Made by a program: the position numbers and the translations under genes. DNA of 37,487 nt, from contig JAEUKC010000287.1 in assembly GCA_016794445.1 (NCBI GenBank), positions 1 through 37,487 of the forward strand, in the 5' to 3' direction. Below, piece after piece: positions 23,470 through 32,959 of this stretch; the stretch's first letter is position 1; every line of letters begins with the position of its first letter. Below the pieces are notes generated by a model. It searched no databases, was not told the origin of the DNA, and saw only the letters and a program-made list of their open reading frames with translations. This DNA is from JADJMO01 sp016794445 (GTDB lineage Bacteria; Myxococcota_A; Polyangia; Polyangiales; JADJMO01).

Positions 23470-26400
23470 CAGCGCACCTCGAGGCGCTTGAGCATCTTCT
23501 GGAGGCCGAAGCGCGAAAGCCCGAGCGCCTTGGCCGCCTGCGTCTGGTTGTTCTGGCTGCGGCGGAGTGCCTCGCGCACGAGGCGGCGCTCGAGCGCGTC
23601 GACCTGATCGCGCAGGGTGGGAGGGCCTTCGCCGGCGCTCGCCACGGCGAGCCCTTGCAGCTCCGCCGAGAGGTGCTGCAGATCGAGCACGTCGTCGCAC
23701 ATGACGAGGGCGCGGCGCAGCTCGTTCTCGAGCTGGCGGATGTTGCCAGGCCAGGGGGCGGCGGCCATCGCCGACAGCGCGGCGCGCGTGACCCGCACGT
23801 CACGCCCCGCGAACCGCGCGACGAGGTGGCGAACGAGCGCGGGCAGATCCTCGGCGCGCTCCCGCAGCGGGGGGACGCGGAGGGGCAACACCGCGAGGCG
23901 GTAGTAGAGGTCCTCGCGGAAGCGCCCCTCGGTGACCATCGCGGCCAGATCGCGGTGCGTCGCCGCGACCACGCGCACGTCGACCTTCACCGAGCGCTCA
24001 CCGCCCACGGGGCGCACCTCGCCGTCCTGCAGCACGCGCAGCAGCTTGGCCTGCATCGCGGGGCCCATCTCGCCGACCTCGTCGAGCAGGAGCGTCCCGC
24101 CGTCGGCGATCTCGAAGAGGCCGGTGCGGGGGCGATCGGCGCCGGTGAAGGCGCCGCGCACGTGGCCGAACAGCGTCGACTCGAGGAGCGGCTCGGGGAT
24201 CGCGCCGCAGTTCTCGGCGACGAACGACTTGTGTCGACGTGGACCGAGCTCGTGAATCGCCCGGGCGACGAGCTCCTTGCCCGTGCCGCTCTCGCCGCTG
24301 ACCAGCACCGGCAGCCGTGCGTCGGCCGCGTCGACCACCCGGTCGAGCGTGTGCAGCAGGGTGCGCACGGCGGTCCCGTCGCCGATGATCGCGCGGTAGA
24401 CGTGCCGCGTGCCGCGAGGGTCTGCGCCGGCCGCGATGGGCGCATGCCGGGAGAGCTCCTGCCGCGCGACCGCGAGGTCCCCCTCGGTGCGCGCGAGGAC
24501 CTTCTCGAGCTCGTTCTTGGCGCGCTCGGCGCGGCGGGCGAGGCGGCGCAGTCGCAGGGTGTCGCGGGCGTCGGCGATCGCGGCCGCCGCCTGCGTCGAC
24601 AGCAGGCGCACCCACGCGACCTCCCGCGGCCCGAATGCGCCGCGGCGCACGCGATCGTCGAGGTACACGACGCCGAGCGCCTCTCCCCGCGCGACCAGCG
24701 GCACGGCGAGCACGCTCCGCAGCCGGAGCGCGTGGATCGAGCCCGAGACGTCGCTCGACTCGTCCTCGGCGTCGACCGCCACCACCGGCTCGAGCGTCTC
24801 GAGAGCGCGGCGGGCGAGGGTCATCGAGAGCTTGCGCTGCTCCCCGGTGAGATCGTCGCGAGAGATGCCACGGCCGACGCGCGCCACGAGCTGATCGCCC
24901 GGCGCGCGCAGCAACAGGAGGCCCCGCTCGACCCCGAGCCACAGCACCATGCCGTCCACCACCTGGCGCAGCAGCTCGCCGAGAGAGGTGCGGTCGCGCA
25001 GGCCACGCGAGAGCGCCGTGAGCATGTCGATCTGCCCCTCGCCGAGGCCGACCGCGTCGGCGCGGGCGTCGAGCGCGAGGGTCGCGCGCACCCAAGGAAG
25101 GGCCTCGAAGCTCGCGCGGTGCGAGGCCGGGACCTCCGCGGAGACGCGGGACACGAGCGCCCGCAGCCGGGTCGCCATCGCGCGCGCGACGTCGCCTTCG
25201 TGGTGGGCCGCCGCGAGGGCGAGGCCCCTCGCGAGGGTGGGCCCGACGGTCGACGGGGGCGCGCTACGATCGTCGAGCCGAGCGAGATCGCGGACGGCGT
25301 CGAGCCCGACATCGGTGGCCGCGAGGCGCGCGCGCGCGAGCGTCCACCGCGCCTTGTCGCCCTCCGGTGCGGGGACCGCGGCGAGCGACGTGGCGGGTGC
25401 TCGGCCGGCCAGCACGGCGTAGGCCGCGGCGAGCACGCGGTCGTCGCCGGCGAGGTCGGCGAGGGCGGGATCGCCCGGCGGGGCCTCGGGGGATTCGCTC
25501 GTGAGGAGCTGGCACTCGAGGCGGATCCATCGCGCGTACGTGCCCGTGAGGCGGTCGCCGTGCGCCTCGGCGAGGGACTCCGCCCGCGCCGCGTCGGCCA
25601 TGGCGTCCGCGCGCGCGCCCAGCGCGCAGGCGATCGCGGCGCGGTTCATCAGCGCGCGCGCGGCGTCCCTCGGCCGACCGAGGCGGCGGAACCGCGTGAC
25701 GGCGTGGGTCGCGTAGGTCCACGCCTCGCCGAGCCGCCCCTCGTCGTGCGCCGCTGCGGCCGCGCTGCCGAGCGCCGTCGCCGAAAGCCGGTGGGCGCCG
25801 AGGGCGGTCGCGAGATCGGCCGCGCGCACGAAGGCGCTGCGCGCCGCCGCCGCATCGCCCCGCGCGTGCAGCAGCATTCCCCGCACGGCGTCGAGGCGCG
25901 CGCGTTGCTCGGCGTCGGAGGGCGCTGCAGCGTCGACCACCGAGAGGCCCTCCGTGAATCGACCGCGCGCCCAGTGCACGAGCGCCTTGACCTCGTCGCC
26001 ATCCTCCGCGCCGGCCAGCGCCGCCTCGGCTCCGTCGAGATCACCGGCGTCGAGGCGAAGCCGCGCGTCCACCGCGCGCCCCAGTTCCTCCGGGGCTCGC
26101 TCCAGCACGGCCCGGGCCTCGATCGGCGCGCCGAGCTGCCGGAGCACCTCGGCCTCGAGCGCGTGGTCGTCGGTCGCGGAGGCGAGGACCCTCGCTCGCT
26201 CGAGGAGCCCCGCCCGTCGCAGGAGGCGCACGACGTCGCGCCGCAGCTCCTTCGGTGGCTCGCAGCGCGCGAGGGCGCCGAGGCCGGAGGGGTCGTCGGG
26301 GCGCAGCGCGAGGCGAGCCAGGGCCTCCGGCAACGAAAGCGCCTCGTCGACCGGCGCACCACCGGACAGGAAGGTGTCCTCGTCCGCGCGGAGTTCCTCG

Positions 26401-27320
26401 GCCGTGGGCGCCTGCTGCCGGGCGAGCGCGAGCACCGCGCGACGGCCGGTGGCGTCGAGCGGAGTGAGTGGCCGCCCGCTCGACCGTGCGCCGGCGAGCC
26501 CGGCGAGGGCGTGGAGGGTCCCCCCGACGAGCCGCCCGGCGACGCCCGGGGGAGGCGCGCCTCCGGCCCGCGCGTGCGCGGCGATCTCGGCGCGGCGCAC
26601 GCGCACGTACGCCACCTCGAGCGAAGGGCGTTCGTCCTCCAGGTCGGCCAGCAACGCCGCGCGCGGGCGGAGGCCCGGGTCGATCGACGCGGCCACCATC
26701 GCGAGCGGAAGCGTGGAGGGCGGCAGGCCGAGCCGCTCGGCGGTCACGAGCAGCGTGCGCCCCAGCGCGAACACGTCGGCCTCGGCGCCTCCCGGCCGAT
26801 CGGGGGTGGCGCGGCGCTCGGCCGGCAGGAACGCGAGGGTCGCGCCCGTGAGCGGCTCCTCGAACGGCGCCGACAGGCCGAAATCGACCAGGACCGCGTG
26901 ACCCTCCCGATCGACGATCACGTTGTCGGGCTTCACGTCCCCGTGGCGCACCCCCACTGCGTGCAGCGCCGCCAGCGTGACGGCGACCTCGGAGAGCACC
27001 TGCGCGAGCGCGTCGGGGGTGCTCGCGGTGAGGCGCCCGAGCGGCACGCCCTCGACGAGCGGCAACGCGAGCACCGCCGAGGGCACGCCCTCGACCTCGG
27101 CGAGCACCCCGTCGAGCGCTGCCTGGCGAGGACCGGCGAGCATGCGGTGCTCGGCCTCGCGCTGCAGCCACGCGACCTGGGCGACCGGGACGATCTTGAG
27201 CGCGACGTGCACGCCGCTCGACGTCCGGGCTGCGACGACGCGTCCCGACGCCCCCGTGCCGAGGACTCCGTCGACGACGCAGGCGCCGAGGTGGGGGAGC
27301 GTCAACGTCGTAGGCGCCAT
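23469..27320 (-). CDS. Kinase-TPR-GAF-sigma54 enhancer-binding protein fusion
   Basis: A 1283-residue regulator with four parts. Residues 10-260 are a Ser/Thr kinase-like domain with glycine loop GTGASG (21-26), Lys42, HGD at 126-128 in place of HRD, K130, N133 and DFG. About 330-740 is helical TPR-like repeats. About 760-940 is a GAF-type sensor domain ending in a coiled-coil. About 970-1210 is the AAA+ sigma54-interaction domain with Walker A GESGTGKE (Lys1015), the GAFTGA loop at 1056-1061 and Walker B LLLDEVGEM. The C-terminus is a Fis-type helix-turn-helix (NQTQAAKALGLSRFGLQKML). It should activate sigma54 promoters in response to signals through the kinase and GAF parts. The intact GAFTGA supports an active activator. 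It is upstream of, and coupled to, a small lipoprotein gene. Confidence 0.93.
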   Translation of the reverse strand: MAPTTLTLPHLGACVVDGVLGTGASGRVVAARTSSGVHVALKIVPVAQVAWLQREAEHRMLAGPRQAALDGVLAEVEGVPSAVLALPLVEGVPLGRLTASTPDALAQVLSEVAVTLAALHAVGVRHGDVKPDNVIVDREGHAVLVDFGLSAPFEEPLTGATLAFLPAERRATPDRPGGAEADVFALGRTLLVTAERLGLPPSTLPLAMVAASIDPGLRPRAALLADLEDERPSLEVAYVRVRRAEIAAHARAGGAPPPGVAGRLVGGTLHALAGLAGARSSGRPLTPLDATGRRAVLALARQQAPTAEELRADEDTFLSGGAPVDEALSLPEALARLALRPDDPSGLGALARCEPPKELRRDVVRLLRRAGLLERARVLASATDDHALEAEVLRQLGAPIEARAVLERAPEELGRAVDARLRLDAGDLDGAEAALAGAEDGDEVKALVHWARGRFTEGLSVVDAAAPSDAEQRARLDAVRGMLLHARGDAAAARSAFVRAADLATALGAHRLSATALGSAAAAAHDEGRLGEAWTYATHAVTRFRRLGRPRDAARALMNRAAIACALGARADAMADAARAESLAEAHGDRLTGTYARWIRLECQLLTSESPEAPPGDPALADLAGDDRVLAAAYAVLAGRAPATSLAAVPAPEGDKARWTLARARLAATDVGLDAVRDLARLDDRSAPPSTVGPTLARGLALAAAHHEGDVARAMATRLRALVSRVSAEVPASHRASFEALPWVRATLALDARADAVGLGEGQIDMLTALSRGLRDRTSLGELLRQVVDGMVLWLGVERGLLLLRAPGDQLVARVGRGISRDDLTGEQRKLSMTLARRALETLEPVVAVDAEDESSDVSGSIHALRLRSVLAVPLVARGEALGVVYLDDRVRRGAFGPREVAWVRLLSTQAAAAIADARDTLRLRRLARRAERAKNELEKVLARTEGDLAVARQELSRHAPIAAGADPRGTRHVYRAIIGDGTAVRTLLHTLDRVVDAADARLPVLVSGESGTGKELVARAIHELGPRRHKSFVAENCGAIPEPLLESTLFGHVRGAFTGADRPRTGLFEIADGGTLLLDEVGEMGPAMQAKLLRVLQDGEVRPVGGERSVKVDVRVVAATHRDLAAMVTEGRFREDLYYRLAVLPLRVPPLRERAEDLPALVRHLVARFAGRDVRVTRAALSAMAAAPWPGNIRQLENELRRALVMCDDVLDLQHLSAELQGLAVASAGEGPPTLRDQVDALERRLVREALRRSQNNQTQAAKALGLSRFGLQKMLKRLEVR

Positions 27321-27372
27321 GGCCCAGTCATGGGACCACGAGAAATACAGCCCGTCAACGCCACTACGCCAA

Positions 27373-29037
27373 CTAGGTTGCGCTGCCGCGTTCCTTCACG
27401 ACGAGGGGGACGGCCACGGGCTTCTGGCCGGTCTCGCGGGCTGCCCCGCGGCGCGCGGCCTGCCGGACGACCTCCGCCACGGTCTCGGTCGTGGTCTCCG
27501 AGAACGGGTGGGTCTCGAGGGTGGCCACCACCTCGTCGGCGATGCCCTGCTCGGTGGCCCGCGGGAGGCCGCGCACCGCGATGGACGGTGGCGCGACGGC
27601 TCGACCTTCGGCGTCGACGACGACGTGCGCGAAGACGACGCCGACCTCGCCGAGCATCCGCCGCTCCTGCAGCACCTCGGGCGCGATGGGCAGGCCATCG
27701 AAGGTGGCGACCATCCCGCTCGGCACGGTGCCGGCCTTCTGCACCTGGCCTCCCTCGACCGCGACGACCTCGCCGTTCTCCACGACGACCACCGAGCCGA
27801 CCCCTGCTTCGCGCGCCAGCACGGCGTGCCGCTCGAGGTGGTGGCGGTTGCCGTGCACGGGCACGAACGCCCGCGGCGCGCAGAGATCGATCATGCGTCG
27901 TTGCTCGTCGCGGTAGGCGTGTCCGCTCGCGTGGATGTCCGGGTCCGTGGCCCACATGCGCACGTCGCAGCCGCGGCGGTGCAGGTCCCCGATCATGCGC
28001 ATGACCCCACGCTCGTTGCCGGGGATCGCGCGCGCGGAGAGCAGCACGCGGTCGCCCGGCGAGAGGCGGAGCTGCGGGTGATCGTCGAGCGCGAGGCGGG
28101 CGAGGGCCGCGCGGGCCTCGCCCTGGCTGCCGGTCGCGACCACGAGCACCTGCTCGCGGGGCAGGGTGGCCGCCTGCTCGACAGAGGCGAACAGCTCGGG
28201 CGGGATGGCGAGGTAGCCCGTCTCGGTCGCCGCGCGGACGTGGGTCGAGACGCCGCGGCCGAGGAGCACGAGCTTGCGCCGCGTCTGGCCGGCGATCGCG
28301 GCGAGCGCGCGCAGGCGATGGACGTTCGACGCGAACAGCGTGACCACCACGCGCGCCGGGGCATCGACGATCAGCCGCTCGAGCGCTCCGGCGACGGTGC
28401 GCTCGCTGCGGCTCGTGCCGACCATGTCGATGCTCGTCGAGTCGGAGAGCAGGAGATCGACGCCCTCGCGGCCGACCTGGGCGAAGCGGTCGACGTCGAA
28501 CTGCTCGCCGTCGAGCGGATCGGGGTCGATCTTGAAGTCGCCCGTGTGGAGCACGGTGCCGAGGCCCGTACGGATCACGAGGGCGGTCGCGTCGGCGATC
28601 GAGTGGGTCACCCGGATGGGCTCGATCTCGAAGTCCGCACCGAGCGCGAAGGAGCGCCGGGGCGTCGTCGGCACGAGCGGCGGCAGGTCGCGCAGCTTGG
28701 CGTGCGGGAGGTTCGCGTGCTCGGCGAGGCGCTCGCGCACGAGGGCGAGCGCGTAGGGGGGACCGTGCACGGGAACGGGGCCGACGGCGCGGGCCAGGAA
28801 CGGGATCGCGCCGATGTGGTCCTCGTGGCCGTGGGTGACCAGCACCCCGGCGATCCGGTCGCGACGGGCCACGAGCCAGCGCAGGTCCGGGTGGAAGACG
28901 TCGATCCCGCGCGGCGCGTCCGGGAAGGTGACGCCGCAGTCGACGACGACGATGGGCCCGCCTTCGCCGACCTCGACGGCGAGGCAGTTCATCCCGACCT
29001 CGCCCAGGCCCCCCAACGGCACGACGCGCAGCGGCAC
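27373..29037 (-). CDS. rnj: Ribonuclease J
   Basis: A 554-residue metallo-beta-lactamase/beta-CASP ribonuclease for 5'-exo and endonucleolytic mRNA and rRNA processing. The zinc motif THGHEDH has its ligands at 69-74; further metal ligands are in VTHSIAD and HTGDFKID. The beta-CASP region includes SDSTSIDMVGTSRSE and VVVATGSQGE, and motif C is in PVHGNRHHLERH. Length is normal for RNase J. Start is GTG at 29037, which begins the family's typical VVPLGGLGEVGMN. It lies 52 bases upstream of the kinase-activator gene and is divergent from an ArsA-like ATPase. Confidence 0.93.
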   Translation of the reverse strand: MPLRVVPLGGLGEVGMNCLAVEVGEGGPIVVVDCGVTFPDAPRGIDVFHPDLRWLVARRDRIAGVLVTHGHEDHIGAIPFLARAVGPVPVHGPPYALALVRERLAEHANLPHAKLRDLPPLVPTTPRRSFALGADFEIEPIRVTHSIADATALVIRTGLGTVLHTGDFKIDPDPLDGEQFDVDRFAQVGREGVDLLLSDSTSIDMVGTSRSERTVAGALERLIVDAPARVVVTLFASNVHRLRALAAIAGQTRRKLVLLGRGVSTHVRAATETGYLAIPPELFASVEQAATLPREQVLVVATGSQGEARAALARLALDDHPQLRLSPGDRVLLSARAIPGNERGVMRMIGDLHRRGCDVRMWATDPDIHASGHAYRDEQRRMIDLCAPRAFVPVHGNRHHLERHAVLAREAGVGSVVVVENGEVVAVEGGQVQKAGTVPSGMVATFDGLPIAPEVLQERRMLGEVGVVFAHVVVDAEGRAVAPPSIAVRGLPRATEQGIADEVVATLETHPFSETTTETVAEVVRQAARRGAARETGQKPVAVPLVVKERGSAT

Positions 29038-29139
29038 GCGCCGACGCTAGCACGGGGCAGGATTGTCTCCGGCCAGCGTCGCCACTACTGCTCGCGGACC
29101 CCTGTGAACGCCCCCCCGAGCCGCCGCAGCAGCGTGCGC

Positions 29140-30285
29140 ATGCCGATCCCCGCCGCGGTGCGCATGCACAAGCTGCTCGACAAGAAGAAGGTCGTCCTCT
29201 GCGTGGGCTGCGGTGGCGTCGGCAAGACCACCACCTCCGCGGCGCTCGCCCTCGCCATGGCCCGCGCCGGCAAGCGGGTGATCTGCCTGACCATCGACCC
29301 GGCCAAGCGGCTCGCCAACAGCCTCGGCCTCGAGGCCATGACCGAGGAAGCCGCCCTGATCTCGCCCGCGATCTTCGAGCGCGCCGGCGTCGAGGTGAAG
29401 GGCTCGCTCACGGTGATGATGCTCGACACCAAGCGGACCTTCGACGACATCGTCAAGAAGCACGCCTCCACCGCCAAGGCGCGCGACAACATCCTCGACA
29501 ACAAGATCTACCAGTACGTCTCCACGTCGCTCGCCGGCACGCAGGAGTACATGGCCATGGAGAAGCTCCAGGCCCTGCGCGAGGCCGGCGACTACGACCT
29601 CATCGTCCTCGACACGCCGCCCACCGCCAACGCGCTCGACTTCCTCGACGCCCCCGAGCGCATGGTCGAGGCGATCGACTCGCCGGCGATGCGCTGGTTC
29701 GTGCAGGCGTTCTCCGGCAGGAGCGGCAAGGTGGCGTTCGGCCTCCTCGGCAAGGGCTCGCAGCTCGTCTTCAAGGCCATCGGCAAGATCACCGGCGGCG
29801 AGTTCCTCGACGATCTCGCGGGCTTCATCGCCGCCATCAACGACCTGTTCGGCGGGTTCACCGAGCGCGCCAAGCGGGTGAGCGAGGCCCTGCGGAGCCC
29901 CGACGTCGCCTTCGTCCTCGTCACGAGCCCGGACCCGATGGCCATCGAGGAGATCAACTTCTTCGCCGAGCGGCTGCGGGCGTTCGCGATGCCCCGCGAC
30001 GCCTTCGTCGTCAACCGGGTCCACGTGCCCGCAGGCGAAGGCGATCCCTCCGAGGCTCTGCGGAACATAGGCCTCACGCCCTCGGCGGAGCTCCTCGCCG
30101 CCATCGCCCACGCGAGCGAAGACGCGCGCCTGCTCGCCCTGCGCGACGCGCAGAACCTCACGCGGCTCCGGGCGGGCGACGCCGGCGACAAGGACTCCCT
30201 GGTCCTGCAGGTGCCCGCGTTCGACGGCGACGTGCACGACGTCCGGGCGCTGGCCCGGGTGGGCGAGATGCTCGTCGGTGCCTGA
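29140..30285 (+). CDS. ArsA/Get3-family ATPase
   Basis: A 381-residue P-loop ATPase of the SIMIBI class related to ArsA and Get3. The P-loop is GCGGVGKTT with catalytic Lys29; the position of the ArsA signature lysine (KGGVGKT) is Cys24. Switch II is LDTPPTANALDF. The family couples ATP hydrolysis to anion export or to handling of membrane proteins; bacterial members like this one have no settled role. No arsenic genes are nearby. The start is uncertain: ATG 29140 was chosen, but GTG 29104 or ATG 29164 are possible and none has a good ribosome binding site. It diverges from RNase J. Confidence 0.9.
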   Translation: MPIPAAVRMHKLLDKKKVVLCVGCGGVGKTTTSAALALAMARAGKRVICLTIDPAKRLANSLGLEAMTEEAALISPAIFERAGVEVKGSLTVMMLDTKRTFDDIVKKHASTAKARDNILDNKIYQYVSTSLAGTQEYMAMEKLQALREAGDYDLIVLDTPPTANALDFLDAPERMVEAIDSPAMRWFVQAFSGRSGKVAFGLLGKGSQLVFKAIGKITGGEFLDDLAGFIAAINDLFGGFTERAKRVSEALRSPDVAFVLVTSPDPMAIEEINFFAERLRAFAMPRDAFVVNRVHVPAGEGDPSEALRNIGLTPSAELLAAIAHASEDARLLALRDAQNLTRLRAGDAGDKDSLVLQVPAFDGDVHDVRALARVGEMLVGA

Positions 30286-30291
30286 TCGACC

Positions 30292-30338
30292 GCGAGGGCG
30301 AGGGCCCCTCGCACTAGGCGAGCGCAATCGCCCGTTTT
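30292..30338 (+). terminator. Possible terminator after the ArsA-like gene
   Basis: Two hairpins lie between the ArsA-like stop and the next start. The first pairs GCGAGGG (30292-30298) with CCCTCGC (30306-30312). The second pairs GGCGA (30317-30321) with TCGCC (30328-30332) and is followed by CGTTTT, the only T-run in the spacer. Stems are short, so confidence is low. Confidence 0.35.
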
Positions 30339-30355
30339 GGGTATCCTTCCGGGGT

Positions 30356-32911
30356 ATGACCTCCTTCTCCAGACTCCGCAGGCCCGGCACCTCCTCCCTC
30401 GTCGCGCGCGGATTCGGCGCGGCGCTCCTCGTCGGCGGCTTCGCGGCCTGCAACGGCGGCGCGACCGCCCCGGGCTACGACACCGTCACCGGCGTCGGCA
30501 TCGGCGGGACCTGCGACGAGAACAAGAAGTGCCGCGACGGCCTCACCTGCGGCGCGGACGGCAAGTGCGCGGCCGCGGGCACGAGCAAGGAGGGCGACCC
30601 GTGTCTCGTCGGTGACGAGTGCGCCTCGGGCATCTGCGGCCCTGCGACGACGACGGCCAAGGGCAAGTGCCAGAAGGCCGGGTCGGGCGCCGCGGGCGAC
30701 GGCTGCGGTGGCGACAACGACTGCGCCAAGGGTCTGCGCTGCGCGTTCGACGGCACCAGCATGTTCCCGAAGTGCGTCGCCGCGGGCACGAGCGACGTGA
30801 ACGAGACCTGCACCACCAACAAGGACTGCCGGCAGGGGCTCCTCTGCCAGGCGGGCAAGTGCGGCTCGGCCATCGAACCCGCCCCGGGCGCGTACACCAA
30901 GGGCGTGCCGCCGTTCGTCCCGGGCCTCGATTCCTGGAAGGGGGCCACTTGCCCCGACGCGAAGGACGGCACGGGCATCGCGCTCTTCAAGGTGCCCCGC
31001 GCGGGGGACTCGCACGAGGACTTCTACCGCCTGCCGTTCCCCAACGACGCCGCGCGCGACAAGGCGACCGGGAAGGTCTCGTTCGCGAACCACCCCCACG
31101 ACCCGAAGCCCCCGATGGGGTTCGACGCGGTCAAGCGCTACCTCGACGTCCTCGAGGCCGAGCCGTTCGGTCCCTACGCCACGTCGCTCTTCCGCTTCGA
31201 TCACGACTTCGAGTTCGACACCGTGAAGATCGGCGTCGAGGCCAAGGCCCAGACCACGGTGGTCGACCTCACCCCGGGCGCCACGTTCGGGCAGCGGCGC
31301 GGGCTCAACGTGTTCGTGACCAACGGTCGCAACCGGTACATCTGCGCGAACTCGGTCGGCGTGCGCCCGAACCGCGCCGATCCGTACAAGCCCGGCGGCA
31401 CCTATGCGGTCCTCATGAGGACCGGCGTCAAGCGGTGCGACGCGCGCGACGCCAAGGGCGCCTGCAGCGCGATCGGCGCCGACTTCAAGCAGGACGCGGA
31501 CTTCGCCGCGCTGATCGCCGACACGGCCCCGAGCGACGCCAAGCTGGCGGACGCCTGGAACGCCTACAAGCCGCTGCGCGATCTGATGGCCAAGGAGGGC
31601 ATGGCCAAGACCGACGTCCTCGTGGCCAACGTCTTCACCGTCGGCGATCCGCGCACCGTCGCCAACCGCCTGCGCACGAGCGCGCGCGCAGGAGCCGCCC
31701 CGAAGGTCGACCCGTGGGTCAAGTGCGCGGCGGGGGTGAAGTCTCCGTGCCCGCAGGCCGACGACAAGGACAAGCGCGCGTGCCCCGCCGCCGACTCGCC
31801 CGACTTCGACGAGTACCACGGCATGATCGAGGTGCCGGTCTACCAGCAGGGTACGGCGCCGTACCTCAGCGAGGGCGGCGCGTTCTCGACGGCCGGTGGG
31901 CCCTCCGAACCGATCACCAGCGTGCGCACCGAGAAGGTCTGCGCCGCGCTCACGGTGCCCAAGGGCACGGCGCCCGCCGCCGGCTGGCCCGTCGCCCTCT
32001 ACGCCCACGGCACGGGCGGCTCGTTCCGCAGCCACGCGGTCGACGGCGCGGCGAAGACCCTCTCGAAGATCACCGTCGCCGGCGGCACCGCGGGCTTCGC
32101 GGTGCTCGGGATCGACCAGGTCCAGCACGGGCCGCGACGTGGCAGCTCCACCGCGAGCCCGAACGATCTGTTCTTCAACTTCGCGAACCCGCAGGCGGCA
32201 CGCTACAACGCGCTGCAGGGCGCGGCCGACCAGCACACCCTCGTGCGCGTGGCCGAGGCGCTGACCGTCGAAGGTGGCCCCAAGCTCGACGGCACCAAGA
32301 TCGTGTTCTGGGGCCACTCGCAGGGCGCGACCGAGGGCGCGCTGTTCCTCGCCGCCGACACCACCGTCAAGGGCGCGGTGTTCAGCGGCCAGGGCGCGGG
32401 CCTCCTCGACTCGCTGCTCTCCAAGACCCAGCCGGTCAACATCAAGGACTCGCTGTGGATCGCGCTGAGCGAGTCGAGCCCGGCGGCGATCGGCGAGTTC
32501 CACCCGGTCTTGTCGCTGCTGCAGTCGTGGACCGATCCGTCGGACCCGCTGCACGTCGCGCAGCAGGACATCGTCGTCCCGGGCGCGACCCCGTTCGCGC
32601 GCCACGTGTTCCAGCTCGTCGGCAAGGGCGACACGTACTCGCCGTTCAACCCGCAGATCAACTACGCCTTCACCGCGCAGCTCGCCTGGGTCGGCCCGAT
32701 CGTCGAGCCCATCGGGGACAACAAGCCGGTGGACAGCGTGCAGGGCAACGCGGGGGGCGCCGCCAAGGTCACCGCGGCGTTCCGGCAGTACACGCCGGCC
32801 GCGGGGCGCGACGGGCACTTCGTGGCGTTCGACGTCGACCAGGCCAAGGGGGACCTCTCGGCGTTCCTCGCGCGCGTGGCCCGCGGCGAGACGCCGAAGA
32901 TCCCGGAGTGA
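30356..32911 (+). CDS. Large Cys-rich alpha/beta-hydrolase lipoprotein (paralogue B)
   Basis: An 851-residue lipoprotein (lipid Cys32 in GGFAAC). Residues about 50-180 are four Cys-rich repeats of the form CxxxxxCxxGLxC...GKC, 16 Cys in all. About 220-520 is an N-terminal module with DFYRLPFPND and LFRFDHDFEFDTV, and the C-terminal part is an alpha/beta hydrolase: ALYAHGTGG, nucleophile elbow GHSQG (Ser655), VGKGDTY (Asp759) and GRDGHF (His821). It shares order, spacing and motifs with the protein at 20827-22902, including the PSDP segment after the elbow. The repeats are extra and may bind partners or the cell surface. Function is not known; a secreted esterase/lipase-like role is inferred. 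Confidence 0.85.
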   Translation: MTSFSRLRRPGTSSLVARGFGAALLVGGFAACNGGATAPGYDTVTGVGIGGTCDENKKCRDGLTCGADGKCAAAGTSKEGDPCLVGDECASGICGPATTTAKGKCQKAGSGAAGDGCGGDNDCAKGLRCAFDGTSMFPKCVAAGTSDVNETCTTNKDCRQGLLCQAGKCGSAIEPAPGAYTKGVPPFVPGLDSWKGATCPDAKDGTGIALFKVPRAGDSHEDFYRLPFPNDAARDKATGKVSFANHPHDPKPPMGFDAVKRYLDVLEAEPFGPYATSLFRFDHDFEFDTVKIGVEAKAQTTVVDLTPGATFGQRRGLNVFVTNGRNRYICANSVGVRPNRADPYKPGGTYAVLMRTGVKRCDARDAKGACSAIGADFKQDADFAALIADTAPSDAKLADAWNAYKPLRDLMAKEGMAKTDVLVANVFTVGDPRTVANRLRTSARAGAAPKVDPWVKCAAGVKSPCPQADDKDKRACPAADSPDFDEYHGMIEVPVYQQGTAPYLSEGGAFSTAGGPSEPITSVRTEKVCAALTVPKGTAPAAGWPVALYAHGTGGSFRSHAVDGAAKTLSKITVAGGTAGFAVLGIDQVQHGPRRGSSTASPNDLFFNFANPQAARYNALQGAADQHTLVRVAEALTVEGGPKLDGTKIVFWGHSQGATEGALFLAADTTVKGAVFSGQGAGLLDSLLSKTQPVNIKDSLWIALSESSPAAIGEFHPVLSLLQSWTDPSDPLHVAQQDIVVPGATPFARHVFQLVGKGDTYSPFNPQINYAFTAQLAWVGPIVEPIGDNKPVDSVQGNAGGAAKVTAAFRQYTPAAGRDGHFVAFDVDQAKGDLSAFLARVARGETPKIPE

Positions 32912-32929
32912 CCGCGCAGTGACAGCGAG

Positions 32930-32957
32930 GTGGGGACCGCTCACCGGCGGTCCCCAC
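32930..32957. terminator. Perfect hairpin between convergent genes, possible bidirectional terminator
   Basis: GTGGGGACCG (32930-32939) and CGGTCCCCAC (32948-32957) form a perfect 10-bp stem, extendable by one C-G pair, with a loop of six to eight bases. It sits between the stops of two convergent genes. There is no T-tract on either strand, so termination by itself is unproven. Confidence 0.5.
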
Positions 32958-32959
32958 AC

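Noticed and set aside
22847..23803. Long minus-strand open frame encoding VEDPT/VEDAT repeats across the minisatellite
   Set aside because: It is antisense to the hydrolase end and in another frame of the lipoprotein and activator genes; the repeat pattern follows from the 15-base period, not from coding.
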